From: Girardinichthys multiradiatus
Taxonomy: Eukaryota > Chordata > Actinopteri > Cyprinodontiformes > Goodeidae
Length of the DNA: 64,000 nucleotides
Direction: 5' to 3'
NCBI RefSeq assembly: GCF_021462225.1
Contig: NC_061811.1
Span: 4,361,163 to 4,425,162, forward strand
In this document: positions 1 to 12,449 of the stretch, piece after piece
Layout: each line of letters opens with the position of its first letter
Position numbering within the stretch: the stretch's first letter is position 1
Program-made: the position numbers and the translations under genes
Notes under the pieces: generated by a model
Told to the model about the DNA's origin: nothing
Seen by the model: the letters and a program-made list of their open reading frames with translations, nothing else
The model's database searches: none

Positions 1-3000
1 CTAGATTTTGGCACTGTTAATAATTTCATACTTTGTGTAAAAAAAAGAACATTCCCAGCTGAGAAAAGCATCATGCTGTCACCACTATTTTTCACCGGGG
101 TTATGGTATTTTTTGTTTTAGTGCCAAACAAACCTTTGTTTTCTCTACTGTATATGTGCAAATACAGTGTACAGTAGAGAAGTAGGGGACCAAGAGGGGC
201 AGGCAAGTGCATGTACACATACAAAAAAACTCACCCTGTATGATGCCACTTTGCACTACACTCCTCAACTTCAATATTTCATCTGCACAACAGAGAAAGA
301 GCGGCGGTGAGGAGGAAAGCCCTCCATGAAATAATTAAAGATCCAGCGGGGATGCAGCAGCACAGCAGCCGTTGTCCCGTCCTGACTAATAGATCAAATG
401 AAAGCTGTCCCTTAGATCATGAATAATGAGTGTAGTGTAGAGAGTTAAGGCGTGGGGGGTGGGAGAAGAGTGGAAGGGCTCAGGGTTGGTACAGGTTTGG
501 AGGGAGGTGAAGGGAGGGTGCGGAGGAAGTACAGGGTCTTTTTAATGTGCATTCAGTTGGTGGGGGGTTTGAATTGTAGTCTGATTCCCTTGGCAAAAGC
601 CTCAGTGAAACCTCACTTGGCAGCCACATGAAGCGGCACAGCAAGAGGAGTCATGCATATGATTTGACACAGAGTGTATGCCAAACGCTAAAGCCCGTCA
701 GTATACATCCCTCTTCCAATAAACAACATTTTAAACAGTGACAGGGCAGGTTAGCAGGGGCAAATAATGCTCCCTTCAATCAGTGAGGCCTTACAGCACT
801 AATGGAGGATTTTTGAAGAGCTGATATACAGCCAGATACGAGTTATCTGAGATGGGGGAGGGGAGGCAGAAAAGAGGAGCTGAGGGGAGGACTGGAAAAG
901 GGTTGGGATGTAGGTGGAAATAAGAGTGGGGGTGGTGAGAATGACGGGGGCTGTTTTGGTGATGTTGTCATCTGCGAACTCTGGTCCCTCTAGATTCCTC
1001 TGGCTGTCAGGTACGCATATTTCCTTAGACTGTCCTCGCTCCTCCATCTGCTGCCTTCCTTAACCACCTTCAAAATGCAAGTCTTACTGTACCACATATA
1101 TTTACAAACACTACCCTCCATCACAGCATCAGCTGTTGAATGAGAAGGTAATAAATAAACCTGGATTAAAAATACAGCTAGGAAAATATGCATTGAACAC
1201 ATCACTACTTTTCTCTGTAAAAATGTTTCTAACAGGGCCCCTGACAAGCACACCAGATGTCAGTAACAACCCAAGTTTTAAACACAAAAAAGCAACTCAA
1301 ATAAATCCATGTTATAAGTTACACGTAATGGCACAGGGCATAAATAGTTATGAAAATGTATTCAACACTTAGTGAAAAAGCTGTTTTTGTTGGTAGCTTC
1401 AAAACATCTCTTCATGGTAAAAACTAGATGTATGGATTGCTCAGGTGTGAATTGGATCCATTCTTCTACACAAACCGTCTCCAAAGCTTGTTGTTCCTGA
1501 CATCGGGTGTAAGACTCAGTCAGTGGTCCCATTCAAAATGTATTGAATGAGAAAACCCGGTCAATATGTACTTTTTCTTGCTGTAACTCAAACACATGAC
1601 AGAAATACGTTTTCAGGTTTATAAACACTTTTAAGACCATGTCACTTAAATTCCCTTTCTTCTTCATTCTGGTGATCCGCTTGAACTTCAGCAAGTCGTC
1701 TTCACAACGTCAGGAGGATAAATTCATTCAGTTGCTGTCATTTGATTGGCTGGTTTATGTTAGTAAGCAATTAAACAGATTTACCTTATGAAGTGGTTGG
1801 TTAGTTTATGCATATCTTTTCGAAACCTTTGTTTAAAATCGTGTAAAAACTATTTACTCAAGGTTATAATGCCATGACCAGTGAGGCTTAATATTTATAG
1901 GATAAACATAACACGGTGTCCATCAGCCTATACGTGAAGAGCAGAGTTAAAGTCTCTCGACTTGCTTCACTCCTCAGCACATAAAAGCAGCACATACACA
2001 CCAGCATCAGATCCTTCTGAACACAGCAGGTGGTGGCAGACACCCCGGCTCCGCTCTCTGTGAATGATGGGTGGTGGGATAGAAAAACATGAAGGGTGTA
2101 GGAGTTGAACAGATCGCTGGTGAAATGCTTCTCAAAAGTGAACAGCGAAAGCTCAAAATGAGGAAGAAAAAGCAGAAGAAAGGCAGTGACTGGAGGGAAG
2201 AAAAGTTTTGAAAATATCCCATTAAAAGCAGATGTATAATTCAGAAGCTCTTTAACTTCGTGCTCACCCTTTGTCACAGTGTCTGGGTGCATATTTGTGA
2301 GAGCAAAGCCAGGATTTCTGTTGATAGGTGAAGGTATTACGCTCAGCATGCAGTGTATTCACAATGCCATTATACATTCAGGTTTGGCATATTTTCCAGT
2401 GTTTTCAGGGGTTGGTTCCTGTATTGTCTGCCATGATTGCATGAAACCTCACTGGGTTTGCCTGGCGGCTGTTAGGGAGGCTTCACCGGGAACAGTTAAA
2501 TATTTAAACACTGCTGAGAGATCTCATTAAAAACGGCATGTCAGCCCCCAGAAGGACCCTTCAGCAGCCCCCACCCACCCCAGACACTCCCAAAAAACAG
2601 TAAGAACTTGGTGGAGTGTGACAAAACATGTATTGTGTATTTACTGAGGAGAACTTGTGATAAATCATCATATACTGTCAAACAAGACAGCTGGCAGTGG
2701 TGTTGACGAGTGGTAAGATGGCATGTGATTGAGATTCAGTTCTGTTTGACAGCAACAGACAAGCAGAAATATACCAAAAACAAAAGAAGTTGACAACTAG
2801 ACCAGACTAATGCTGCCGTACCACTCGTACAAAACAAGACAACAGAGGAAACTTTGGATCTCTGGAGCCTACTTGCGTTCCCTCACAATCTGAACAATTA
2901 ATTCTAGCGCTGTTGTTTGGGGCTTCCCTATTTTTAGACTGGCTGCCCTCTCTAATAAATTGATTTCCGGTGGCAAACTTGGAATGTTCCTCGTGTTTTT

Positions 3001-4880
3001 GTTTTTTTCCCCCCTCTTCAACATGCACAAATGCAGTCCTTCTTCCCCCCAGAGAAATAAATCAAAGGGAACATAGCCAAGCCCCACATTGCTGTGTATA
3101 TGCACCTCCTTTTACACTTCAAAATGGTTTATTTTGGTTTCACTTCCATTAATGCTCAGGCATGTCTCACACTTTATCAAGCATCAGCAGACAGTTGAGA
3201 GGCTGCTTGCTTGACAGCTAAGTGGTTGAGTGACTCTGAAAATACCTACACTGACTGACTCTTCCTTGTTCTCCGGTCCTAGGTCTTTGATTCCGACTCC
3301 TTAGAGACTCAGAGGTCTGTTTTTGTGGTCTTTACCGCAGAAATAATGGCTGGGTCAAAACAGACTAAGGTCTCCCATTGCAGAAATATATTTAAACACT
3401 GGCAATGACACATAAATAAAAGTAAAGCAACCTGATCCTGGCTTCTTGTAGCAGTGTCTGGGGAGTCACTGCTCCTTGATGAACACTACCTAAGACACAT
3501 GCACTGTGGCTGCTTCCGGGGAAAAAAAACCTCACAAAGAAAGTGAGAATAATAGCATGGAAACAAAATCATCTGAAATATTTTCTCAACTTCATGGCAA
3601 CACCCTTATAAGAGTCCTTCCTGTTACTGCTTGTTGTATATCTATCGACTTTTTTAATTATAATGTAACACTTTGTAAAAGCTGAATGTGCATCGTGACA
3701 TTACAAAATAAGGCATTTGGTCGAGCTTGTGTTTCAATTTTAGCCACTAGCTGGTATTGTCACAAACTGAATTGTTAGGTGTAAAGGATTGTAAATGAAG
3801 CCTTTGGTGCGTGAAAACAAATAGTAATAGATAGAGAAAGAGAGAAGGAAGGAGAGGCAGAGAGACAAATAAGAAAAAGATCTCACTAGAAACCAGAGTA
3901 TTATCCAGACTAAGCTACCTGAATCCCCCTTACAGCCTTTTAGTTTGTTCTCTCCTGTGCTGGAGCCGAGGGGTTTGAATGCTTTACAGTCTTTTCACTG
4001 CACCTCGAAAAATATGGTGTTTTAGCTGCTCATCTCCATAATCAACCCTATATATACACTTAGCAGACCTGCAGAAGAGACTGAGAGCTGACATGGGAGA
4101 AGGATTCAGAGAAGCATCAACTCGCAGATCTCCCAGCAAGTCACTTCTTCTGCCTTGTAAACAGTTTGTGAACAGCACCTCTGGGCTTCTGCAAAGAAGA
4201 AAAAAACTTTTATAAAACCACAGAGTTACTCTGAAGTATTTTCAAAGATGTCCATCTGGGGTAAAAAAAAAAGTTAAATATGATGTAGAAATTGGAGATT
4301 TCTGTTAAAGGAATATCTCAGTTATAGAAGAAAGTTGACAGTATTTTAAAGGGCAAATACACTATTTCCAGCCACCCTTTATCATGTAATGCTGAATTTC
4401 TGCAGGATCAACATGCAGAAGAATGCTTGGGAGGAGCATGGTGAGTTGGAGCTTATTTTAATTACAAAAATAGAAGCTGACATACAGGGATCCTGGCCAT
4501 GGAGCCAGATAGCATCCAGGAGGAACCAGTCACTTACCATGAAAACCAGAGAGGATAAATACTGGAGTATGGACCAATCAACAGAGGAGGCTAATCAGGG
4601 AGAGAATCAGGAGCAGCTGGTGGAAGAGAGACTAAAGAATACTGAGGAAGAATGACTAATTAACACAAATAAGCAGGGAGTACAGGCAGGAAACAGAAAA
4701 ACATGTAAATGAACTGAAGCTAGTAAACAATATAACTAACTCAAGAAGAGACCCAGATCTAACAAGGGAAGTAACAAAAGCTTAACAGAAACTAAATGAA
4801 TTGAAATAAAGCAAGTGAAGAAAATGGCTGTGCAAAAAAGGTAAACTGAACTCAAACCCAAAACCTAACACGGGCAGATT
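1..4880. other. Unassigned non-coding sequence
   Basis: I see no gene or recognisable mobile element here. The open frames present are short, overlap on both strands and match no family I know. The stretch is AT-rich with local purine-rich patches, for example around 460-550, 840-950 and 3830-3870. It most likely represents intron or intergenic DNA of a vertebrate chromosome. Confidence 0.6.
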
Positions 4881-4883
4881 CTG

Positions 4884-5345
4884 ACACCTTTAAGGTTGGT
4901 ACATGGAGCTGGGAATGACATAAAATCTAACAACCTCAATGTGTGGGATCTCTGCTCCTCCCCTTCTGGTTGGTTCTGGCAGCTCATTGTCTGCAGCTGC
5001 AACACATTCTCCTAATGAGCTCATGGGCTTCTTAAGGTAGCTGCTGATACAGACCTTTGCTGGGACATAACCTCAGTTATGTGGACTCCTGTCTGCCTGC
5101 CTATCCGTCTGCCTGTCGACCTCCCTATCTGCCTACCTGGCTGCCAACATCTGGTAATACTCCCTCCTAAGGACTACACTGTAAATATTCTCATCACCAG
5201 TTCTCTCTCTCTCTCTCCTTGGATTCCTGGGTTTACCTCCTCCTCCTCTGGCTTCTGGACAACTCCAACTCAAGATTCCTTAAACAAAGTCTACAGTAGA
5301 AATAAACCTCATTTACTGTCTTATCCTGTGTGCTGAGTCTGTTTC
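4884..5345 (+). mobile_element. Possible solo LTR-like fragment
   Basis: The composition resembles a fish LTR. A T/C-rich body with short tandem CTGCCTGC-type repeats near 5090-5150 is followed by AATAAACCTCATTTACTGTC near 5300 and then a CTGAGTCTG end. The order polyadenylation-like signal, short tract, terminal CTG is also seen in the better supported LTRs of this window. I could not define flanking target duplications or clear TG...CA ends, so this is a tentative call. Confidence 0.25.
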
Positions 5346-5504
5346 ATCCTCTGGTTTTGTTCTACTTCGACTATTTAAGCAATTCATGATAAGGATAGTG
5401 GCAGACTTCATGTAACTGAAGGAAGGAGAAGAAAGTTGAAATGTACATTGTACTTCTACAATGTACATTCTAGATGACAATCTGAAGATGAAACGTGTGA
5501 ATTT

Positions 5505-5722
5505 CAGAGCAAGACAATAGCCCCAAACCCACAGCCAAGGGATCTCTTAATTGGTTTCAGAGAGAGATGGGAAATAACTTAAATGGTTCAGTCAATCACC
5601 TGACTTGTATCCAATTGTAAATCTATGGAAAGCAGTGAAAATCAGAGTACATAGAAAGAACCCCCAGAACCTTCAAGATATGAAGGCAGTTTGTGTGGAA
5701 GAGTGGGTCAAAATCATACCTT
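5505..5722 (+). pseudogene. Tc1-like transposase C-terminal relic
   Basis: Conceptual translation gives remnants of the C-terminal half of a Tc1/mariner DDE transposase. A block like QDNSPKP (normally QDNDPKH, the second catalytic Asp) is followed after a short interval by WFSQSPDLYPIVNLWK, which corresponds to the family's W-SQSPDLNPIENLW block. The catalytic Glu of that block is replaced by Val. Downstream comes EEWVKI, also typical of the C-terminus. The copy lacks the N-terminal DNA-binding domain and the first catalytic Asp, so it is a dead fragment of a cut-and-paste transposon. Confidence 0.7.
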
Positions 5723-5829
5723 GAAGATCATGACTTGTTTTTTCAAACAGTTGTCTGAAAGTTGTCATTACAATAAAATTCTTTTCCACAGCATATTTAT
5801 TACATCTCTGTAAGTTTGTCCAATACCTT

Positions 5830-6970
5830 TTCTTCTGTCATTCCAGTTTTTTTTTTTTACCTATACCTTTTTGTGGTCTAACTTGCTTCAACGTATTTGT
5901 ATGTGTGGATCACTTTGGTTGTTGCCAAAATTTGCTGGCAATTTCATGTCAGTGGTGCCACGGGATATGTTTAAACTGCTTGTCTAAATGAGAACTGAAT
6001 TACGGAGAAAGTCTCCACCACTTTTAAATTGCTTGTGTCTCAGCATTTTGTGTAGATTAAAAAAGGATCAGCGATTGAGCAACAGAGAACATGACTAATT
6101 TGCAGCCACTGCAAGAATACTGTGACTTGCTAAATGTTAGCTTCTAACAGCTTTAATGATCTGTGCACCTTTAGTCTAAAGTCTAAAATATTAAGATCGA
6201 AATAACCTCAACTGGATTACTCTACAATGAACAAAAATTTAGTTTTTAAAAACACAGGTCGAGATGATTTATAAAACAGTTATTCTGTTATTTTAACCAA
6301 AAAGGGAGATTTAAATGTTTGCCTGCAATTAGAAACACCTTAGAATTCAATAAACCTAAAACCCACAATGTATAAACCAGTAAAACCTGGACTGATTTTA
6401 TTATATTTTACCAGTTCTTTAAAACATAGTTAGCTATCCAGGAAATTTAAAGAGAATATCCAGAAATTTGTGTTCTATTCATGAAAACTACAAATCTCTT
6501 CTTGTCTCATTGTCTAGATGTATCATCATCCTATTAACAAAACAACCTATTCATAATGCATTTCTTTTGCATTTAATGCACTCCCCCCAACTTGTTTCTC
6601 CCTCTTCCTTTGCTGTAGAAAGAAATACTGAATAATGAAGATATAATGGTTTCTTATGGAGGATGACAGGGAGGCAAAATTCTCTCACATGATGAGGTCC
6701 AAAACCTGTACATAAACAATAATGGTCACATACAGGTAGATGGATATCAAGCATAATTTCAAATTCAGTCTGACTGAAATAGTCTGTGTAATAGTGCATA
6801 TCACCAGCGGCATGACAGGAGGATTAGACTGTATGCAAATTAACTAAATCACCGAACCTCTGAAAAACAAGGGAAAGATAACAATAATATTAGTTATTAT
6901 TATTATTATTATAAATATACACTGGAATACTAATGGGGATCCTAATGAAATTTAGAAAACAGACAGAAAA
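5830..6970. other. Unassigned AT-rich sequence
   Basis: No gene is recognisable. The stretch contains a short TTA/ATT trinucleotide repeat near 6893-6912 and is otherwise single-copy-looking AT-rich DNA. Confidence 0.5.
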
Positions 6971-6975
6971 CTGAA

Positions 6976-7280
6976 TACTGGAGTTAGCACTGTTGTCAAA
7001 TTGCTGCCTGGGGTCCTTCTGCACTGACTTTGCATGTTCTCCCTGTGGGTTCTCTACAGGTAATTTGGCTTCCTCTGACAGTCCAAAAATATGACTGTTA
7101 GGTTAATTGGTTTCTCTAAATTGCCCTTAGGTACGTGTGTGTGTTTCTGTGTTGCCTTGTGATGAAGTGGCGGTCTGTCCAGGGTGTACCCTGCCTCTCG
7201 CCAATGACTGCTAGAGGTAGGCACCAGGCCGCCTCAACTCTGCAAGGACAAACGGGTTGTTGAGACAACGGACGGATACA
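6976..7280 (+). mobile_element. DANA/Mermaid-type SINE copy
   Basis: The copy shows the ordered blocks of a widespread fish SINE: a GTTAGCACTGTTG head, TTTGCATGTTCTCCCTGT, a CAGTCCAAAAATATGACTGT block, GTTAATTGGTTTCTCTAAAT with TGCCCTTAGG, a GT-rich spacer, and CTGTCCAGGGTGTACCCTGC with a GGTAGGCACCAG tail. The tRNA-like head is degenerate and the copy carries small indels. SINEs of this kind are non-autonomous retroposons moved by a partner LINE. Another copy lies in reverse at 29647-29772, and a tail-only copy lies at 26722-26830. Confidence 0.7.
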
Positions 7281-7289
7281 AAATTGGAA

Positions 7290-8353
7290 AATAAAGATAA
7301 ACAGTAGCAAACTTTTTCCCAGTATACTGTAACATAAATGTTGCACAATTCAACCTAAAAAACAAACATGTTTATGAGAGGAAAACATCTAAAAAAATAA
7401 AAAGCTACAAAATCCTGGCTGCATAACTTCGAGCACTCTTGAAACTAAAGTTCAGAAAACAACATTCCACTTGGACAAAAAGCATCTTAAACTGAACCAA
7501 TGACAAACATCAGGAATAATGATGCAAACAAAAAAAAAAACGTTGCCTTTTTAACACCCCACACAGAGCCAAGTGATGATGTAGCTGGCCAACGTTGGGC
7601 GGGAGCAGTTATCTATCACAGTCTGCACTGCCAGCTCTCAGAGCGCGCAGCACGAGCTAGCACCGGTGGCAGGTGAAATCAATATGGACTCCACAGAGAT
7701 TTACACTACCAGAGGCCAGTCTCCACTTTACAACCCATCTCTGTCTCTCCAGGGAAAACAGTAGGCAAGCGGTCACGGAGAGTACGTTTGATGTCTCCTC
7801 CGGGCCATGATAGAGCAGCTCACTATAGCTCTCTTACAGGGAGATGATTAATCCTGCCCACTGGATGCAGCATCATATTTGCGATAGAACAGCCTGTTTT
7901 TATCTGGTTAGGGTGTTCATTTTGCAAAAAAGTTCTACTGTTGAAACAGTAAGACTTCCAATAATTTCACCGATGGCATGCATTGCTGCAGCTTTTTGGG
8001 TTGTACTTGCATCAAAATTTGTTCTATATTCATCCTTATGCAGGAGTGTAGACGGATCCACTTGCTCTTCAACTGTTGATACGTTTTAGAAAGATACTCA
8101 TTTCATTTTCCACCAGGACCCTCCGATAGATTTGGAAGCAAATCAATACCATATTTCAAATGAAAAAGCATTTTCAGAAATGCTTTTTCATTTTAAGAAT
8201 GTGGCTGCATTGTTTGACTCATAAATTAAATTAGTAATCAATAATCCTATTTGCATTTTAATTTTCTTCTTCATGACTGCACATTTTATGCCATGATCAA
8301 AAAGAAAACAAAGCAGACATTGCTTTTTTGTTTTCGTGGTCTGCCTGCAAAGT
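7290..8353. other. Unassigned sequence before foldback element
   Basis: No gene is recognised. The segment 7560-7860 is less AT-rich and less repetitive than its surroundings and might be conserved non-coding DNA, but nothing in the sequence alone shows this. Confidence 0.4.
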
Positions 8354-9257
8354 ACTGCCCAGAACTCGAAAACGAAAAAGCATTCCGAGCGGCGGGCGCA
8401 GCAGAGTGACGTCAGCAGCCGCTCTTCCTCAGCTCCCTGAGCTACCCATCTTGTTCGGTAGGGGGCGCTGTGCACGTCTGCATTGCATTACATTGCAAAC
8501 GTACCGAGAAATTGATTGAATTGCAGCAGGGCCGAGCTCAATTTGTGGCAGTGGCAGGCTGTGGTAGTTCCGGTGGAAGCTGCCACCGGAACTACCACAG
8601 CCTGCCGCAGGGTGGCAGGGGATTCCGCGAGGATGCCAGAAGGTGCCAGATCGGCCGTAAAAGCTTGCCACTGCGGTTGCCGCTGTTTTTGTGGAAGCTG
8701 ATGCTGATTATCGGCAAATGGGTTGTCATTGTTGTTATAGCCTGTTACCTTTACATAATGATTTAATTATTGATTATTATTTAATAAACAGCTTTAGACC
8801 CATAACATAAGGTGATTGTATTTACTTGACATGGAAAATAAATAGCACTATGTGTATGTGTGACGTGTTGAAAGGATGACGAAGATTTATTGCACAAACA
8901 GCCGGTTTATTATAGAGCACGAGCGGCTATTCTGAATTGTCACTCACAGAAAATTATCAATAAATGCTTAAAAACACGCTGGATGTCCCAGGCCATAAGG
9001 CTGCCACGAGAGAGCCACAGTCTGCCACCTGAACTGCCAGTTCTGCCTGCCACTGCCACAAATTGAGCTCGGCCCTGCTGCAATTCAATCAATTTCTCGG
9101 CACGTTTGCAATGTAATGCAATGCAGACGTGCACAGCGCCCCCTACCGAACAAGATGGGTAGCTCGGTCAGCAGGGAGCTGAGGAAGAGCGGCTGCTAAC
9201 GTCACTCTGCTGCGCCCGCCGCTCGGAATGCTTTTAGTCTTTCGAGTTCTGGGCAGT
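8354..9257. mobile_element. Foldback element with ~210-bp inverted arms
   Basis: The left end (8354 onward, ACTGCCCAGAACTCGAAA) reappears reverse-complemented ending at 9257. The two arms, about 8354-8560 and 9045-9257, stay alignable throughout: they share CATTCCGAGCGGCGGGCGCA, AGGGGGCGCTGTG, CATTGCATTACATTGCAAAC (one difference in the second arm) and GAATTGCAGCAGGGCCGAGC. Short open frames on opposite strands near 8470 and 9134 encode almost the same peptide only because of this symmetry, so they are not genes. The central part contains a perfect hairpin at 8553-8606 and AT-rich sequence. The long arms and lack of coding capacity suggest a foldback or MITE-like non-autonomous DNA transposon. 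No clear target duplication was found. Confidence 0.7.
8553..8606. repeat. Perfect 24-nt hairpin with 6-nt loop
   Basis: GGCAGGCTGTGGTAGTTCCG plus GTGG (8553-8576) is exactly reverse-complemented at 8583-8606, separated by AAGCTG. A diverged relative of this segment lies in the other half of the foldback element (about 9000-9055). If transcribed it would form a very stable stem. Confidence 0.9.
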
Positions 9258-9448
9258 TTTAACAATGCAGAATCTATATAATATTTGATTTTCAATTTTT
9301 TACTTGAAATATATGTTTTTTTATATTATGAATAATGGAAAGCACAAGTGTTTTTAACACTTTTTCACAATCAACATCTGGACCCTGAGGTTATTCATCT
9401 AATGTACAGCATTCTCACAAAACAGAAAATAAACTGATCAGCAAAACT

Positions 9449-9663
9449 GGTGTGATTTTGAGAGAAGTCCTTAAAGGTGAAAGATACTTTTAATTTTCAG
9501 AATCAGAATCATAATCAGCTTTATTGCCATGTTTGTACAGACAAACAAAGTGTACTAGAGTCAAATTGCTTGTTTGTCAGTACAAACGTGACAATGAAGC
9601 TGATTCTGATTCTGAAATTTAAAAGTATCTTAAACTTTTAAGGACTTGTCTCAAAATCGTGTA
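9449..9663. repeat. Inverted repeat built from GAATCAG-type repeat
   Basis: Two arms of roughly 93-98 bp (about 9449-9546 and 9571-9663) are reverse complements with few differences and are separated by ~25 bp. Each contains the common fish repeat motif CAGAATCAGAATC followed by AGCTTTATTGCCATGTTTGT or a variant. The symmetry extends beyond this motif into the flanks (AAGATACTTTTAA, AAGTCCTT, GATTTTGAGA), so a whole unit was inverted or a small foldback element is present. A single-orientation relative lies at 32821-32971. Confidence 0.75.
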
Positions 9664-9727
9664 ATCTGCGGATGAATCATCTGAATTAGGCTAGCATATA
9701 CCTTTTGCCTGCAGACACAATTCTAAA

Positions 9728-10027
9728 CACTATATTGCCGACATTATTGTGTCCACCACCAAATCAATGAATTCTGGTGTTCTGATCACTTCCATGGCTG
9801 CAGGTGACCTCATCCTTCTTCAACACCTTTGGGATGAATTAGAGCAGAAGCTGCAGTTCTGGTTTTCTCATCTAACTATGAACACACACCTAAACTTTGT
9901 GGAAGATGTTTACAAAATAGCTAAAGTTGCAGGCAATGGGGGGTCCATCAACAAATTGCATCTTATAGATTAAGAATAGGATGTCATCAAAGTTCATGTA
10001 AATGTAGACAGACAAATATATAGTGTG
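9728..10027 (+). mobile_element. Short Tc1-like deletion derivative
   Basis: The left end CACTATATTGCCGACATTAT matches the terminal repeat of a Tc1-like family whose ends read ...CAATATAGTGTA, and the right end AAATATATAGTGTG is its degenerate mirror. Between them is a remnant of the transposase C-terminus: CAACACCTTTGGGATGAATT with AGAGC (QHLWDELE), then ACACCTAAACTTTGTGGAAG and the post-stop segment TAGATTAAGAATAGGATGTC. All of the DNA-binding and most of the catalytic region is missing, so this copy cannot encode transposase. Confidence 0.65.
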
Positions 10028-10029
10028 TT

Positions 10030-12445
10030 TAATAAAGTCATGCACTTTGTCAGCTTTATATTCTCCAGATTCTTCTGCAAGAAGCTCTGACATGCTGTCC
10101 AAACCCTTTTTTATATTTATACATTTAAGTAGTTGCAGTTGTTTTAATAGTTATAAATAATTTAAGACTAGTTTAAAAACAAATTATACTGATGTCCTGC
10201 GTGATAGCAGTGTTGTCAGTCGTTCCATAATAGCACTAAAACTATGGCTGGCTTTGAATCAAATGCCATTGAGGCATCTTCACAGAAGAGAAAACTGGTA
10301 AATCTCAAAACCAGCTGACACAGAGTGACCTCCCAGTTACCCTGAGGGATGTCAAGAAACAAAAGACAGAGATACTATTACGAGGTCAGATCTATCTCGC
10401 AGATGTATGCAGTGAACTCCACACACAGACACACCAAAACCAACACGGCCTCACATTAACAACAAGGGAGGGAATCTTTGTGACCAGCACTCCAGGCTGA
10501 GGTGGAAAACACAAGAGTACAAATCTACTGTTAGGCACAGATAGGACCCCAACCTATTTTTAATCAACACTCCTACCCACACAGAATTAATGGGTATTTA
10601 CCAATAGGGAGAAAACAAGATGAGTAATAATGCATGCATGTGGGGTAGAATAATCTGCAGAGTCCAGTGTTTTCATTTGTGGAGTCACTGGTCCATTGTA
10701 TTACCTATTAAGGTTCATTTAGTCCATGGTCAAACTGTCCGGTTCTGCAGGAGCAACTCTCTAACAGCTGTATATTTGACTAAAATCACATTAGTCTTTT
10801 TCCTATAATAGCTCGCTTAGGCTTAAAACGTTATTATACATATTTAAAAAATTTGGACTTAATACATGATGGTGTAGCTCCATCAGATATTACCTTTCAA
10901 ATTTCATTCTGTAATCCTTAACTAGTGTTTATAAATTGCAGTGACAACAGAGTATTCATGTATTTTTTTCTTTTTATAAAAAAAACAAAACATTAAAAGC
11001 CACATTTTCATTAAGCAAACTCCATCTTATATTTGCTTGTTCTGTATATTCTGAACAGAGCACATCACGCTCCGATTGCAGGTTTAGAGTTGGTTCCTAT
11101 AGTTTCTAGGCAAAGCTGCCAGTTATCGATCTCTAAACGCTGAATGTCCATGGTTATCTTTTAATGGCTGTCCAGATCTTGTCTCCAATCAACCCAGAAG
11201 AATACACAGAAAATTGTCCTTTGTTTGCCCAAAGATCCCATCCAAATGTAACCTCACTAGAAATATTAAAAGATATGCGTGGCTAGCTCATTTGATCAAC
11301 CCCAAGCACCTTTTAGCCACATTTAAACATCAGTAGAGGTTTTTATGTGGATACACTCAACTACAATTTTAGGGAGATATCATCTTACCTGTGTATTAAA
11401 CAAAAAATTGTTCAGGTGACAGGCTCATATCACATGAAACCAACTCTCAGTTTGGGTCAGGCAGGCAGAGTCCTTCCCTACATTAAGGCTAGACTTCCTT
11501 TTTGGTAAAGCTTATAGTTTGAGTGGTTTAGATCATTCCTCGGTATGTGTTTTCTTTTGCTCCTACAGGCTTTGGCTTCTGGATGATGTACTGACCACTG
11601 TCATTCGCTTCGAGTTCTCTCTGTTTTTTCTTTTCATTGAAGGTATACCTGGCTAAGTGCTTTTTTTGTTCAATTGTATCTCATTCCAGCCATCAATGAA
11701 AATGCAGTCTTCTAGGGTCTTCTTTCTTTCTTTCTTTCTTACTTTGGGTTAAATGTATTTTTAAAGGGTTAAAAAGCATTTTCCCACAACCAGCTGAGGA
11801 GACCTGAAAAAGGAGCCAGATTCTGCTTGTACACCATCACAGAAGACTGTGTGTGTATAAAACTCTTTCCATCATTTTTACTCCTGTTAATCCATGCTTC
11901 TCTCTCTCTGACCTCAATTTTCTGCCCCCTTCTAAGCGACTGATATTCTCTTTCCTCCGACCTCAAGCAAGTCAGGCTGCTCTCAGAATGATAGATTGGT
12001 GAAACACGATGGCCCATTTAAAGTTAACTCCTTCACTTTACACCATGCCTGACACAATGAAATGCTATGCCTTGATGTATGCGAGCGTGTCAGCCACAGT
12101 TGAAGCTGCAGCCGGTTTATTCAGAGATCAACGTGTTGCTGCAGCCTGTAGCTGAATTTTAAGCTTGTTGTCTCTTTTCTTCTTTGAAAGCAGAAAGGCA
12201 GGGGTCACACCTGTTCTCCCAGTGTAGAACGGATAACCAGAGGGTTTGTTCAGGCTTCAGTGTTTATACCAGTCTCAGCCCTGTCCCCATTAAAATCAGA
12301 CCATGAAAGCACTGTTTCACAGGGCTGTATAGACGTGGTAGGCTACAGTTTCACTACCACTTAATGGTTCAAAGCTGTGAATAGTTTTTTTTTAGGTTTG
12401 AAAATATTGAGAACATATAGAGAAGAAATAGCTCCTAATCATACA
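10030..12445. other. Unassigned sequence
   Basis: No gene or clear mobile element is recognised. There is a short TTTC/TTCT tract near 11720-11742. Open frames here are short and unsupported. Confidence 0.5.
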
Positions 12446-12449
12446 GAGA

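Noticed and set aside
1888..2349. 153-codon minus-strand frame
   Set aside because: Cys/Phe-rich composition with no domain, overlapped by another frame, and no splice or promoter context; treated as chance.
8470..9134. Two similar small proteins on opposite strands (MHVCIALHCKR...)
   Set aside because: The likeness results from the inverted arms of the foldback element, not from paired genes.
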